Positions 1 through 9,837 are shown, counted from the stretch's first letter. The stretch is 64,000 nt of DNA from Coenobita brevimanus (GCA_032717465.1 CM064670.1:19066439-19130438); one strand, 5' to 3'. Notes: generated by a model not told the origin, from the letters alone. Translations and numbers: made by a program.

Positions 1-599
1 GAGAATGTGAGTGCATTCAAGTATTTGGGTAGTGTGATGAGTAAGGATGGAACTTTGGGGGATGAAGTGCGTGAAAGGGTACAGCAGGGAAGGAAGGTCG
101 TTGGTACACTGAAAGCAGTGATGAGAAATAGGGAGGTGAGTATGGAAGTTAAGAAGTCACTGCATGATAGTATTGTGATCCCTACCCTGACGTATGGAAG
201 CGAGGCATGGAAATTGCAAGAGGGGAACAAGTCAAGAGTGAGAGCAGTGGAAATGAGTTACTTGAAAGGAGCATGTGGAGTGACGTGGAGGGACAGGTTG
301 ACGAATGAAGAAGTGAAGGAACGCTGTGGGGTGGATATGGATGTGGTTGAGAAGATTAGGAGAAATACACTAAGGTGGTCTAGACATGTGAAGAAATGGA
401 GAATGAAAGACTGACTAAGAGGGTGTATGTGGGTGAGGTGGAGGGAGGGAGAGGGAGAGGTAGACCGAGGATGAGGTGGAGGGATGGAGTTGAGAGGTAT
501 ATGAGGAAAGGGGGGGTGAGTTGGGGGGAGGGTAGTCAAATGGTCGGTGACAGAGCGACTTGGAGGCGTTTTGTCTGCGGCCACCCTTTGCGGGATTAG
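1..599 (+). pseudogene. LINE RT C-terminal region, frameshifted (copy A)
   Basis: This encodes the region downstream of the RT active site: the conserved FKYLGSVMSKDG block, then the LTYGSEAW and SYLRGACGVTWRDR-type blocks, then the basic C-terminus ending GHPLRD and a stop at 597-599. The first ~400 bases read in one frame and the last ~200 in another. Against the minus copy at 2700-3481, one base is missing near 388-396, where GTGAAGAAATGG stands for GTGGAGAGGATGG. The catalytic RT core is not in the window. This copy cannot encode an active enzyme. Confidence 0.85.
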
Positions 600-632
600 G
601 GCGTCGGGCTATAGATAGATAGATAGATAGAT
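1..632 (+). mobile_element. RTE-like LINE, copy A (3' end, cut by window edge)
   Basis: This is the 3' part of a non-LTR retrotransposon family present four times in the window (also 2670-3481 minus, 39883-40521 plus and 60054-61826 plus). The copies share the C-terminal coding sequence. They also share a short 3' end that reads GGCCACCC, then CGGGATT, then GGCGTC, followed by a (TAGA)n tail, here at about 611-632. A tetranucleotide tail in place of poly(A) is typical of RTE-type LINEs. The clade is assigned by eye from the RT and C-terminal motifs, and the family name is unknown. The 5' part lies outside the window. Confidence 0.85.
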
Positions 633-779
633 CATTCGATCATTAGCCAAGCGTTTACCGACGCAGTTCTCACCAGAAATATTGAAAGTTTACACCAAGA
701 TGAAATTATGATGATAGGTGTATGTACAAAAGCTCTCTCACTCGTCACGCGCCCACAAAGTGCACTTTACTGGGATGGG

Positions 780-1375
780 GTGAGGGTCAGGTTACGGTGA
801 GGGGAGGGGTGGGTGACAGGCGAAGTGAGGGGACAGGTGAGATGTGGGGTGAGAGGTGGGTGTTGAGTGATGAGAGGTTAAGTGAGCGTTGAGACTTGGG
901 GGAGGGGAGGGGAAGGGGCGGGGTGATGGGTACGGTGAAAGGTTGGATGAGGGGAGGGATGAAGGACAGGTTGATGGGTGGAATATGGGATGGAGCTAAA
1001 GGAATGGTGACAGGCAACATGAGGGGCAAAGTATTGGCTGGAGTGAGAGGTGGGATGCATGACTGGGTGAGGGATGGAATAAGGTGTGGAATAAGAGACA
1101 GGATGATAGGTAAGGCGAGGAGTTGGGTCAGTCGTGGGGTGAGGGGCAGAATGATGGGTGGGTTTAGGGGTTTGATGAAAGGTAGGGTAAAGGGTGAAGG
1201 AGGATTGGAGTGAAGGGTAAGTAGGGAGAGCATGAGGGTGAAGGGTGGAGTGGGGAGTGTGGTAATGGGAAGAGTGCGAGGAAGGGTGAAAGATGGGATG
1301 CCTGGTGGGATGAATGGTGTGATAAGTGGCAAGATGAGAGAGAGGTGGGGACATGGTAAGGCGTGAGGTGAGGGG
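780..1375. repeat. G-rich degenerate minisatellite
   Basis: About 600 bp dominated on the plus strand by GGGTG, GGATG and GGTGAGGGG blocks at irregular spacing of roughly 20-30 bp, with strong strand asymmetry (G-rich, C-poor). Open frames on either strand are Pro/Ser/Leu-rich or Gly/Met/Arg-rich low-complexity shadows of this composition. Runs of three or more G close together could form G-quadruplexes on the plus strand; that is inference. Confidence 0.75.
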
Positions 1376-1860
1376 CGGCCCGGTACTCTTCTACCCTAGC
1401 CTTATAAGGACCTCCTCGGTCGTAGCCTACTTACTCGAGTAACTAGACCAAAGTATCTTGTCAGCTTTGGAAGATTTATTGCAAATATTCTTCAGTGATG
1501 TACTTTGACTGTTACCTTATATATTCACTTATGTTTTAAGTATTTTCCTCTAATACCGACTTGCTATGCATAAACAACACAAAAAAGAGAGCATTAATTT
1601 GTCATGTGTAGAAATAAGATGTTAATGGCGAGGAACTAGAAAATCTCCTAAGCTAATGACATCAGGACCCCACTGGACCAAGTTACTTTCCCGCATGGAC
1701 ATTTGTAACCTGCCATAAGTGACAGGTCATAATATATAAGTCAGGGAATCAGTACCATACTGTATTTTCTCTCTGCCGTATATATATAATATTTTGACAT
1801 TTTTGTTACAACCAAATTTTTCTTATAGAGATGACACTATTACCATAAAACTCCAAAAGG
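1376..1860. other. Unrecognised AT-rich sequence
   Basis: No coding frame, repeat or RNA gene was recognised here. The sequence is AT-rich, unlike the G-rich block before it. Confidence 0.5.
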
Positions 1861-1861
1861 T

Positions 1862-2290
1862 CTCTATCTATCTATATACCTAGGCTGCTTCCCCCAAGGA
1901 AAGGGAGGTAGCCGAGACAGGACGACTCACTCTCCATTTACTCATCCATTCAAACACATTTATTCGCATCTTAGCCCCAAAGGGGAGAACGGACAGATCC
2001 TCACCGCACCACACCGCACAAGGGTCAACTGCACAATGCAATCAGTGACATCCGCAGCAGGGCCCGACAGCAGAACTGGTTTACCCCTGCCACATCATAA
2101 TACACCCATCCCCTTACCCGCACCTGACCTGACTAGCTGATCCAAAAGGTAAACGAGAAAATTTTTGGTCCAGTTCTACCCCTCCAATTCACCTGACTAG
2201 TGGTTTCCTCTTGTCAATCTTTCACTCCCCGTTCATTCACGGAACCACCTCAGGATTCTTCTTGCAGCTATATACGTTACATTTTTAAGA
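1862..2290. repeat. Probable interspersed repeat with shared end motif
   Basis: Starts with (TATC)n, then TACCTAGGCTGCTTCCCCCA. The reverse complement of this motif recurs, with small changes, at about 25728-25762. The recurrence with a tetranucleotide lead-in suggests the end of a retroelement or SINE. The rest (a pyrimidine-biased stretch with CCCCAAAGGGG at ~1976-1986) is not recognised and encodes nothing convincing. The boundaries are uncertain. Confidence 0.4.
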
Positions 2291-2324
2291 GGTGACAAGC
2301 ATATCAACATCATACTCTATCACT

Positions 2325-2642
2325 GAGTTTGTAAGGGATTGAGGTATGTGTGAGAGGTAAGTGACTGTGTTTTATGCAAGAGGTAAGGGACCGAGCTGCA
2401 TGTATGAGGTATGGGACCGAGTTGCATATATGCGGTAAGGGACCGAGTTGCATGTAAGAGGTATGGGACTGGGTTGTATGTAAGAGGTTAGGTAATGAGC
2501 TGTATGTAAGACGTAAGGGACTGGGTTGCATGTATGAGGTAAAGGACTGGGTTATAATTATGTAAGAGGTATGGGACTGGTTGTATGTAAGAGGTAAGGG
2601 GCTGAGTTGTATGCAAGAGTCAAGATACCGAAGTGTATGTAC
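2325..2642. repeat. ~28-bp minisatellite, left part
   Basis: About a dozen imperfect copies of a unit close to GGTAAGGGACTGGGTTGTAT followed by GTAAGA. The same array resumes at 9718 after Gypsy1, so it was one array before that insertion. Units differ by small substitutions and length changes (28-30 bp). Confidence 0.85.
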
Positions 2643-2669
2643 TGTTACATAGCCTATGATTTCATCATC

Positions 2670-3481
2670 TATCTATCTATCTATCTATAGCCCGACGCCC
2701 TAATCCCGCAAAGGGTGGCCGCAGACAAAACGCCTCCAAGTCACTCTGTCACCCACCATTTGACTCCCCTCCCCCCAACTCACCCCCCCCTCCCTCACAT
2801 ACCTCTCAACTCCATCCCTCCACCTCATCCTCGGTCTACCCCTCCCTCTCCCTCCCTCCACCTCACCTACATACACCCTCTTAGTCAGTCTTTCATTCTC
2901 CATCCTCTCCACATGTCCAAACCACCTCAGTGTATTTCTCCTAATCTTTTCAACCACATCCACATCTACCCCACAACGTTCCTTCACTTCTTCATTCGTC
3001 AACCTGTCCCTCCATGTCACTCCACATGCTCCTCTCAAGTAACTCATTTCCACTGCTCTCACTCTTGACTTGTTCCCCTCTTGCAAGGTCCACGCCTCGC
3101 TTCCATACGTCAGGGTAGGGATCACAATACCATCATGCAGTGACTTCTTAACTTCCATACTCACCTCCCTATTTCTCATCACTGCTTTCAGTGTGCCAAC
3201 AGCCTTCCTTCCCTGCTGTACCCTTTCACGTACTTCATCCCCCAAAGTTCCATCCTTACTCATCACACTACCCAAGTACTTGAATGCACTCACATTCTCC
3301 ATATCCTCACCATCCAACCTCATTGCACACTCTGTGACTTCATTCCTCTCAAACACCATAACTTTACTTTTGTTTACATTAACTTTCAGCTTCCTCCTCC
3401 TACACACTGTCCCAAATTCATTCACCAAACCTTGCAACTCCCATTCATCTTCACTCAACAATACTGTATCATCAGCAAACA
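2670..3481 (-). mobile_element. RTE-like LINE copy B, inserted in the Gypsy1 5' LTR
   Basis: A 5'-truncated copy in minus orientation. Its (TAGA)n tail reads as (TATC)n at about 2670-2690 on the plus strand. The 5' truncation at ~3481 falls inside the RT active-site motif. The flanking LTR sequence rejoins the intact 3' LTR with six bases missing and no target-site duplication. The insertion must post-date Gypsy1, so the LINE family was active very recently. Confidence 0.92.
2700..3481 (-). CDS. LINE RT fragment, 5'-truncated but open (copy B)
   Basis: About 260 codons open without a break from the truncation point to a stop at 2700-2702. It begins within the FADD-type catalytic motif (ADDTVLLSED is readable at the edge) and continues through the RT thumb and the C-terminal blocks LTYGSEAW, TLRWFGHVERM and RPRMRWRDG. 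The last four residues are HPLRD-type, as in the other copies. The absence of stops fits a young insertion. With no endonuclease and only part of the RT it is a dead fragment with no start codon of its own. Confidence 0.85.
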
Positions 3482-4239
3482 GTAATTTTAACGCACAGTT
3501 GCTGCATGTTTGATCACGAGCGTGTTCTGCCTCAGTCCCCCCCTTCTACCGTTATAGTAGAGTAAGTCGTCCTTTCTGTTATTCAGTGCGGGATTGTCGA
3601 TCGTTTGTCCCCATCGCTTCATTTGCGCGTCCCTCTTACAAGTTGTGTCAGGCTCTGCCGGCCCCTATATAATGAGCTCAGTCTCTGCATCATTGCCACT
3701 TAGATCTGCTCCTCACTTTGTTCACATCTCTGTCCTCCCCTGTACAGATATTATTATTGTGAGTGCTCAAGAAATCTCCAAACATCTAGCAGCTGTGTGT
3801 AATTTGAGTATAACTGTTGCATTTTTTTCTTGTACTGTATAGCATAAGTTTAATTTGTAGGCCTAGTGAAGTTTTTGTAATTTATGTAGGGTTCTTTGTC
3901 AGTCATTTTTGATAATAGTTTGTATCTGTAATTATTTATCTGGCATTCACTGAGTATTATCTGGTATCTCATTTTATCAGGGCTGACTTAGATAAATTTA
4001 CTCTTGCTAATTTCGTGTTAATAGAGGCTATTGCAGTTAACCATATATTTAACCTGTTTTTGCCATTACATTATCCTTATGAGTCCTGAATGTTTTGTTG
4101 TTAATTTAAGCATTAAACTTTAACTTGTAATTTTACCTAACTCTTTTGTTTTGAACCTGGAACTTTACGGGACAGTAGTGATTTTTAGCATTCTCACTGA
4201 AAGTGTACGTTATCTTTCTCTGTTCCGTAACATAAATTT

Positions 4240-4257
4240 GGCGACCTCATATCAGGA
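4240..4257 (+). promoter_or_regulatory. Gypsy1 primer-binding site (candidate)
   Basis: TGGCGACCTCATATCAGG begins six bases after the 5' LTR end. It starts with the TGG expected to pair with a tRNA 3' CCA end. I cannot name the tRNA from memory. Confidence 0.6.
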
Positions 4258-4313
4258 TATTCAGGATATTATCAGAAGGATATTGTTTGATATTTTGTGA
4301 CTGTGATATATTC

Positions 4314-6146
4314 ATGATGGCTACTATTTCTACACTTGATGAAGCCAGGGATTTTTTGTCAAATGTGCAAACAGTGTGTGATATAGAAAACAGAACAAAG
4401 AATGAACTTAAGCTTGTTGCTCAACAATTGGGAATTGCAGTTCACTCTCATCATTCTAAAGATCAAATTGTTGGCATGATTAATAAAAGCTTGTTTAATG
4501 TAACTCCTCGAAATGAGCAAACGCAGATTGAATTAGCTAAGTTACAGCTAGCCCTGCAGGAGGCTCGTGTGAAGGAAGCTGAATTTCAAGCACAAGCTAA
4601 GGAGGCTGAGGCACAAGTTGAACTTGCCAGGATTCAGGCAGACCATGAGTATCGCATGAAACAAGGTGGAACTGGATCATCTAGCTCTGATGGTTTTGAT
4701 GTGGCTAAAAATGTTAAACTTGTCCCTCCTTTTAATGAATCTGATTTAACAAAGTATTTTCAGTTGTTTGAGAGGGTAGCTACAGGTTTTAATTGGCCTA
4801 AGGAGTATTGGCCAGTACTCCTTCAAATTGTTCTCACCGGTAAAGCTCAAGTAACTTATGCATCTTTGCCTCAGGATCAGTCTGATAATTATGATGTAGT
4901 TAAGAGCTTGATTCTTAAGGCCTATGAGCTTGTTCCTGAAGCTTATAGAGTAAAATTTAGGACAACTTACAAGCAAGATAAGCAATCCCATGTTGAGTAT
5001 GCAAAAATCAAAGAAGATCTGTTAGAGCAGTGGTTAAATTCTAAGAATGTGGATTCTGATTTCGGTAAATTTAAGCAGATGATTTTGCTGGAGGATTTCA
5101 AAAGGTGTATTAGTAAAGATGTAAGCCTATATCTTGATGAGAAAAGAATAGATAATTTGTCTGATGCTGCAGTTTTAGCTGATGAGTATGTTCTCACTCA
5201 CAAGAGATATTCTAGAGAAAAAGGGAAAGCTGAGAGTAAGTACGTTGCCTCTACTCAGAGTACAGGTAACAGGAAAGAGAATAAAGATGATGTTTCTCAG
5301 GAATTAAATACCAGCTTCACCTCTAGATTTCAGAAAAGTAAATGTACTTATTGTAGTAAGCTTGGTCATACTACGAAGAGATGTTTCAGGAGACAGCGTG
5401 ATGTGAACAAAAAGGAGTCTTTAAATATTCAGTCAATTGGTCTAGTGTCCACTCTTGAGAGTTCCCAGAATTCTTTAACTGAGTTAAGTGAACCTGCTTT
5501 GAGGGGTAACTTAAATTCTCATGATGGAGCTCCTCTTTTGAGCAGTAACGTGGGTGACACTCTCAAGAGTTCATGTGCTAATTTCCTGTCTGATGGTTTT
5601 GTCAGTCCTCTGGACAGTAATGACAGGAAATCAGTTAAAATATATCGTGATACAGGTGCTTGCCAATCCCTTATGCTGACCAGTGTTCTAGGCTCTAATT
5701 TTAATTCCTCTGATGAAACTGTAATCTTACAAGGTGTAGGGAATAATTACTTCTCTGTCCCTCTGTGCAGAGTGAATTTAGAGTCTGGTTTTGTTAATGG
5801 TTCCGTTATGGTTGGGTTGGTTGAGACACTCCCAATGTCAGGTGTAACTTTCTTACTTGGAAATGATATTGGTGGAAGTCAAGTGTGTCCAGCTCCTCAG
5901 TTGTCTAGTGAGCCAGTGGCTGCGTCCCAGGATTGTGGTGTCCCTGATGTGTTCCCTGCATGTGCTGTCACTAGGGCTAAGTCTAAAGTTACTGGTGATT
6001 TAGAGGATAATGATGATGATGATGTTATCCTAGCTGACACTTTTCTTGCTAATTTGGACCACTCACCAGATGAGGCAGTACCCGTAGTGTTGATAATTTG
6101 TCTCGTCAAGAGTTGGTTGAGTTGCAGGTTGCTGACCCTGAGTTGA
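4314..6146 (+). CDS. Gypsy1 gag-protease
   Basis: Likely start ATG at 4314, with a second in-frame ATG at 4317; the frame is open upstream to 4287 but without ATG. The N-terminal ~120 residues contain a Glu/Ala/Gln-rich coiled-coil-like stretch (repeated EA and QA), followed by a capsid-like region. A CCHC zinc knuckle CTYCSKLGHTTKRC (CX2CX4HX4C) falls near residue 343. The aspartic protease motif DTGA is near residue 446, with a hydrophobic GNDIGG-type block about 90 residues later. The frame ends at 6146 and overlaps the integrase frame (open from 6074), which lies in the -1 frame relative to gag-protease. The overlap could be a programmed -1 shift or a simple indel; no classical slippery heptamer was seen. 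Gag would package the RNA and the protease would cut the polyprotein. Confidence 0.9.
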   Translation: MMATISTLDEARDFLSNVQTVCDIENRTKNELKLVAQQLGIAVHSHHSKDQIVGMINKSLFNVTPRNEQTQIELAKLQLALQEARVKEAEFQAQAKEAEAQVELARIQADHEYRMKQGGTGSSSSDGFDVAKNVKLVPPFNESDLTKYFQLFERVATGFNWPKEYWPVLLQIVLTGKAQVTYASLPQDQSDNYDVVKSLILKAYELVPEAYRVKFRTTYKQDKQSHVEYAKIKEDLLEQWLNSKNVDSDFGKFKQMILLEDFKRCISKDVSLYLDEKRIDNLSDAAVLADEYVLTHKRYSREKGKAESKYVASTQSTGNRKENKDDVSQELNTSFTSRFQKSKCTYCSKLGHTTKRCFRRQRDVNKKESLNIQSIGLVSTLESSQNSLTELSEPALRGNLNSHDGAPLLSSNVGDTLKSSCANFLSDGFVSPLDSNDRKSVKIYRDTGACQSLMLTSVLGSNFNSSDETVILQGVGNNYFSVPLCRVNLESGFVNGSVMVGLVETLPMSGVTFLLGNDIGGSQVCPAPQLSSEPVAASQDCGVPDVFPACAVTRAKSKVTGDLEDNDDDDVILADTFLANLDHSPDEAVPVVLIICLVKSWLSCRLLTLS

Positions 6147-7594
6147 AAGGTCTAGCTAACTCTGCTTGCAGTGAGGAAGAGTCAGCTGGTGCTTCTACTT
6201 GTTATTATGTAAAGTCAGGAGTACTTATGAGGAAGTGGAGACCCCCAACAGCATCAGCCGACTGTGAATGGGAGGTTGTACATCAAGTTGTCATCCCTCG
6301 TGTTTGTAGGCAGGATATCATTAGAGTGGCTCATGATTCCAGTTTGGCAGGACACCTTGGAGTGAGGAAGACTGTGGCACGCATTTTGAAACACTTCTAC
6401 TGGCCAGGTATCCTCAGGGATGTTTCCTGGTATTGTAAGTCTTGTCACACCTGTCAAGTTGTGGGGAAGTGTAATCAGACCGAAAAGGTTGCACCTCTAG
6501 TTCCCATTCCTCCTTTTGAGGCGCCTTTCACCCGTGTGTTGGTGGATATTGTGGGCCCTCTTCCTAAGACTTCTTCAGGATTTTCTTATGTGTTGACCAT
6601 GATTGATATGGCTACTCGTTATCCTGAAGCCATTCCACTTAGAAACATCTCAGCAAAGAACGTAGTTAAGGAAATGCTAGGGTTCTTCACAAAGTTTGGT
6701 CTGCCCAAGGAGGTACAGTCAGACCGGGGAAGTAATTTCATGTCAAACGTTTTCAAGCAGTCTCTGAAAGAGTTGGGCATCACCCAGATCACGTCTTCAG
6801 CTTACCATCCCCAGACCCAAGGAGCGTTGGAGAGATATCATCAAACACTCAAATCGATGCTCAAGAAATACTGTTTGGAACATCAGAAAGACTGGGATAA
6901 AGGTCTTCCATTCGTTGTGTTTGCTGCAAGAGAATCTCCAAATGAATCACTGGGCTTCTCACCTTTTGAACTACTGTTTGGCCATGAAGTAAGAGGACCC
7001 CTTAAGCTACTCAAGGAATGCTGGCTGTCGGAGGAAGATGACGTCAACCTGCTGGAGTATGTGATGAATTTCAAAGAACGGCTGTCCACTGCTTTACAGC
7101 TGGTGAGAGAGAATTTAGGAGCTGCTCAGGAGAAGATGAAGACTTGGTATGACAAGAAGTCCAGGTTACGCCACTTTCAGCCAGGAGATCAGGTTTTGAT
7201 TCTGCTACCAGTTCATGGGCAACCTCTTCAAGCCAAGTTTAGTGGCCCTTATTTCGTGGAGAAGAAACTCAGTGATGTCAACTATGTCATCGCCACACCA
7301 GATCGTAGAAAGAGCAAGCAACTATGTCACATCAACATGCTAAAGTTATATCACAGGCGGGACGAAAATAATCCAGTCTGCACTGTAGCTGTTCCACCCG
7401 AGTCTGCAAGTGAAGCTCTCCCATGCAGTATGAGCCTGAGTGATAGTTTGGGGAAGAATCCTGATATCATGAATGATCTCCAGACTAAGCTTTCATCTAC
7501 CTCCAAAGGAAAGGCAGGAGTTTTCGGCATTACTGCAGGAGTACCCGCAAGTGTTCCGTGCTACTCCAGGAAGAACCACTGTGTTGATGCATGA
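6074..7594 (+). CDS. Gypsy1 integrase
   Basis: The frame is open from 6074 after a stop at 6071-6073. It has an HHCC zinc-binding domain (HDSSLAGH, then CKSCHTC, about residues 85-130) and a DDE catalytic core. The three acidic residues are in VDIVGPLP (near 6543), QSDRGSNFM (near 6720) and GALERYHQTL (near 6830). A C-terminal GPY/F module (FSGPYFVEKKL, near 7240) is typical of Gypsy integrases. All catalytic residues are present. The unusual feature is position: integrase comes before RT, as in Copia elements and the Gmr1-like group of Gypsy-type elements. Around 7495-7505 the homologous reading passes into another frame, consistent with loss of two bases, so the terminal ~30 residues are out-of-frame. 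Confidence 0.92.
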   Translation, partial: GSTRSVDNLSRQELVELQVADPELKGLANSACSEEESAGASTCYYVKSGVLMRKWRPPTASADCEWEVVHQVVIPRVCRQDIIRVAHDSSLAGHLGVRKTVARILKHFYWPGILRDVSWYCKSCHTCQVVGKCNQTEKVAPLVPIPPFEAPFTRVLVDIVGPLPKTSSGFSYVLTMIDMATRYPEAIPLRNISAKNVVKEMLGFFTKFGLPKEVQSDRGSNFMSNVFKQSLKELGITQITSSAYHPQTQGALERYHQTLKSMLKKYCLEHQKDWDKGLPFVVFAARESPNESLGFSPFELLFGHEVRGPLKLLKECWLSEEDDVNLLEYVMNFKERLSTALQLVRENLGAAQEKMKTWYDKKSRLRHFQPGDQVLILLPVHGQPLQAKFSGPYFVEKKLSDVNYVIATPDRRKSKQLCHINMLKLYHRRDENNPVCTVAVPPESASEALPCSMSLSDSLGKNPDIMNDLQTKLSSTSKGKAGVFGITAGVPASVPCYSRKNHCVDA

Positions 7595-8872
7595 TGTCGA
7601 TGTTGGAGACGCAAAGCCAATTAAATTGCCTCCTCCTTACCGTGTGAACCCAGTGAAAGTTCCTCTCATCCAGAAGGAGCTTGGCTACCTGTTGGACCAC
7701 AAGATGATTGAGCCCTGTCAGAGCGGGTGGAGTTCTCCTGTCACTCTAGTCCTAAGCCAGGTGGGTCACAGAGGTTTTGCATCGACTACAGACGTGTTAA
7801 TCAGATAACCAAAACAGACACTTACCCTCTCCCTCGTGTGGAAGATTGCATAGACAAGATCGGAAAGGCTAGGTACATAAGTAAGTTTGATTTGTTAAAG
7901 GGATACTGGCAAGTACCTATGACTGAACGTGCTAGGGAGATCTCATGTTTTGTAACACTAGGAAAGGCTTTTGCATGTTCTGTAATGCCGTATGGTATGA
8001 AGAATGCACCAGCCACATTTCAGAAGCTCATGAATGTTGTAACAGAGGGTTTGGCAGGGTGTGTTGTTTATATTGATGATGTATTAATCTTCAGTGACAA
8101 CTGGAAAGATCACCTATGCCATGTCAGTAAATTTCTTGACCGTTTAGTTCATGCTAATCTTGTAGCTAATTTATCAAAGTGTGAGTTTGGTCAAGCTAAA
8201 GTTCAGTACCTTGGGTATGTAATTGGTGATGGACATGTTGCACCACCAGGAGCTAAGGTTCAGGTTATAAGTGATCTTCCCAGACCTAAAAGTAGGAAAG
8301 AGCTACAAAGATTTTTGGGAATGGTAGGTTATTACAGGAGATTTGTTCTTAACTTTTCTATTCTTGTATCACCACTTACAGACCTACTGAAAAAGGGAGT
8401 TAAATTTGTCTGGACTGATAACTGTGAATCCTCTTTCAACAAACTTAAAGCTATTCTATTAAGTCAGCCAGTGCTCGCTACTCCAAATTTTGCTAAGCCT
8501 TTTAAGATGGCTGTTGATGCAAGTGATACAGGAGCTGGGGCTGTTTTGCTGCAAGAGGATGATCAGGGTATTGAACACCCTGTATCTTACTACAGTAAGA
8601 AGTTCACTCCACCTCAAAAGAACTACTCCACTATTGAGAAAGAGCTTTTGGCCTTGATTTTGGGTTTACAGCATTTTTCATTTTATTTGTGTTCTGGTTT
8701 TGACCCCATAGTCATTTATACCGATCATAACCCACTGAAATTCCTTAGTAAGTTTAAAGATAAAAATCAGAGATTGACAAGATGGAGTCTACTTCTTCAG
8801 GAGTATTCATTAGACATACAACATGTCAAGGGGAAAGAAAATGTTATTGCAGATTGCTTATCTAGACTTTAG
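7473..8872 (+). pseudogene. Gypsy1 reverse transcriptase-RNase H (one internal frameshift)
   Basis: RT followed by RNase H, with its stop at 8870-8872 just before the polypurine tract. Reading starts in one frame (7473-~7755, RT N-terminal block with PPYRVNP and MIEPCQSGWSSPV). It continues in another from ~7755 (FCIDYRRVN, FDLLKGYWQVPM, catalytic YIDDVLIFSD near 8069-8098). The break near 7755-7762 fits a one-base deletion. RNase H has its acidic residues in VDASDTGAGAV, the EKELLAL block, YTDHNPL and the terminal ADCLSRL. Apart from the frame break every catalytic motif is intact. This could be recent decay or a sequencing indel. Confidence 0.9.
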
Positions 8873-8920
8873 ACAGATTGTTTTAGAGTAATAAGAAATT
8901 TCCTTTGTAAATTTCTTTTT

Positions 8921-8933
8921 CTTTGTGGGGAGG
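8921..8933 (+). promoter_or_regulatory. Gypsy1 polypurine tract
   Basis: CTTTGTGGGGAGG directly abuts the 3' LTR. The GTGGGGAGG purine run (8925-8933) would prime plus-strand DNA synthesis. Confidence 0.75.
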
Positions 8934-9717
8934 TGTTACATAGCCTATGATTTCATCATCCTTTGTGTAATTTTAACGCACAGTTGCTGCATGTTTGATC
9001 ACGAGCGTGTTCTGCCTCAGTCCCCCCCTTCTACCGTTATAGTAGAGTAAGTCGTCCTTTCTGTTATTCAGTGCGGGATTGTCGATCGTTTGTCCCCATC
9101 GCTTCATTTGCGCGTCCCTCTTACAAGTTGTGTCAGGCTCTGCCGGCCCCTATATAATGAGCTCAGTCTCTGCATCATTGCCACTTAGATCTGCTCCTCA
9201 CTTTGTTCACATCTCTGTCCTCCCCTGTACAGATATTATTATTGTGAGTGCTCAAGAAATCTCCAAACATCTAGCAGCTGTGTGTAATTTGAGTATAACT
9301 GTTGCATTTTTTTCTTGTACTGTACAGCATAAGTTTAATTTGTAGGCCTAGTAAAGTTTTTGTAATTTATGTAGGGTTCTTTGTCAGTCATTTTTGATAA
9401 TAGTTTGTATCTGTAATTATTTATCTGGCATTCACTGAGTATTATCTGGTATCTCATTTTATCAGGGCTGACTTAGATAAATTTACTCTTGCTAATTTCG
9501 TGTTAATAGAGGCTATTGCAGTTAACCATATATTTAACCTGTTTTTGCCATTACATTATCCTTATGAGTCCTGAATGTTTTGTTGTTAATTTAAGCATTA
9601 AACTTTAACTTGTAATTTTACCTAACTCTTTTGTTTTGAACCTGGAACTTTACGGGACAGTAGTGATTTTTAGCATTCTCACTGAAAGTGTACGTTATCT
9701 TTCTCTGTTCCGTAACA
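8934..9717 (+). repeat. Gypsy1 3' LTR (intact, 784 bp)
   Basis: TGTTACATAGCC to CCGTAACA, with perfect 6-bp inverted termini. It is near-identical to the 5' LTR apart from the LINE insertion there. It also has a TATATAA element at about 9150-9156. The GTAC target duplication follows at 9718-9721. Confidence 0.95.
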
Positions 9718-9835
9718 GTACAGTAAGAGGCAAGGGATTGGGTTGTGTGTATGAGGTAGCCTAAGGTTTCCAGTTGTATGTCAGAGGTAAGGGACTGGGT
9801 TGTGTATAAGATGTGAGGTGCTCTACCGAGTTGTG
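9718..9835. repeat. ~28-bp minisatellite, right part
   Basis: Continuation of the array at 2325-2642: three to four units with GTAAGAGGCAAGGGATTGGG and related sequence. It confirms that Gypsy1 landed inside the tandem array. Confidence 0.8.
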
Positions 9836-9837
9836 CG

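Larger units (their letters stand above)
2643..4233 (+). repeat. Gypsy1 5' LTR (interrupted by LINE copy B)
   Basis: The LTR sequence is 2643-2669 plus 3482-4233. Together these match the 784-bp 3' LTR except for six bases (CTTTGT, 8961-8966) lost at the LINE insertion point. Visible substitutions are TGTATAG/TGTACAG near 3837 and TAGTGAAG/TAGTAAAG near 3866. A TATATAA box at about 3666-3672 is a candidate promoter. It is followed downstream by the sequence the RNA would start from. Confidence 0.93.
2643..9717 (+). mobile_element. Gypsy1: Ty3/Gypsy-type LTR retrotransposon with Copia-like pol order
   Basis: The parts in order are: 5' LTR (2643-4233, split by a LINE), primer-binding site, gag-protease, integrase, reverse transcriptase-RNase H, polypurine tract, 3' LTR (8934-9717). 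The LTR termini are TGTTAC and GTAACA. A 4-bp target duplication GTAC lies at 2639-2642 and 9718-9721. The protein motifs are Gypsy-type, including a GPY/F integrase tail, but integrase precedes RT. That order is described for Gmr1-like elements. Outside the LINE insertion the two LTRs differ visibly at two positions, so the insertion is recent. Even so, pol contains frame changes near 6074-6146, 7500 and 7760, so this copy is probably not autonomous as sequenced. Confidence 0.93.

Noticed and set aside
787..1354. Long Pro/Ser/Leu-rich minus-strand frames
   Set aside because: They are shadows of a G-rich degenerate minisatellite; two overlapping frames give equally long products and no domain pattern.
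2325..2642. CRISPR-like array of short repeats
   Set aside because: Units are contiguous ~28-bp tandem repeats without unique spacers, in eukaryotic-type DNA; the array is simply a minisatellite.
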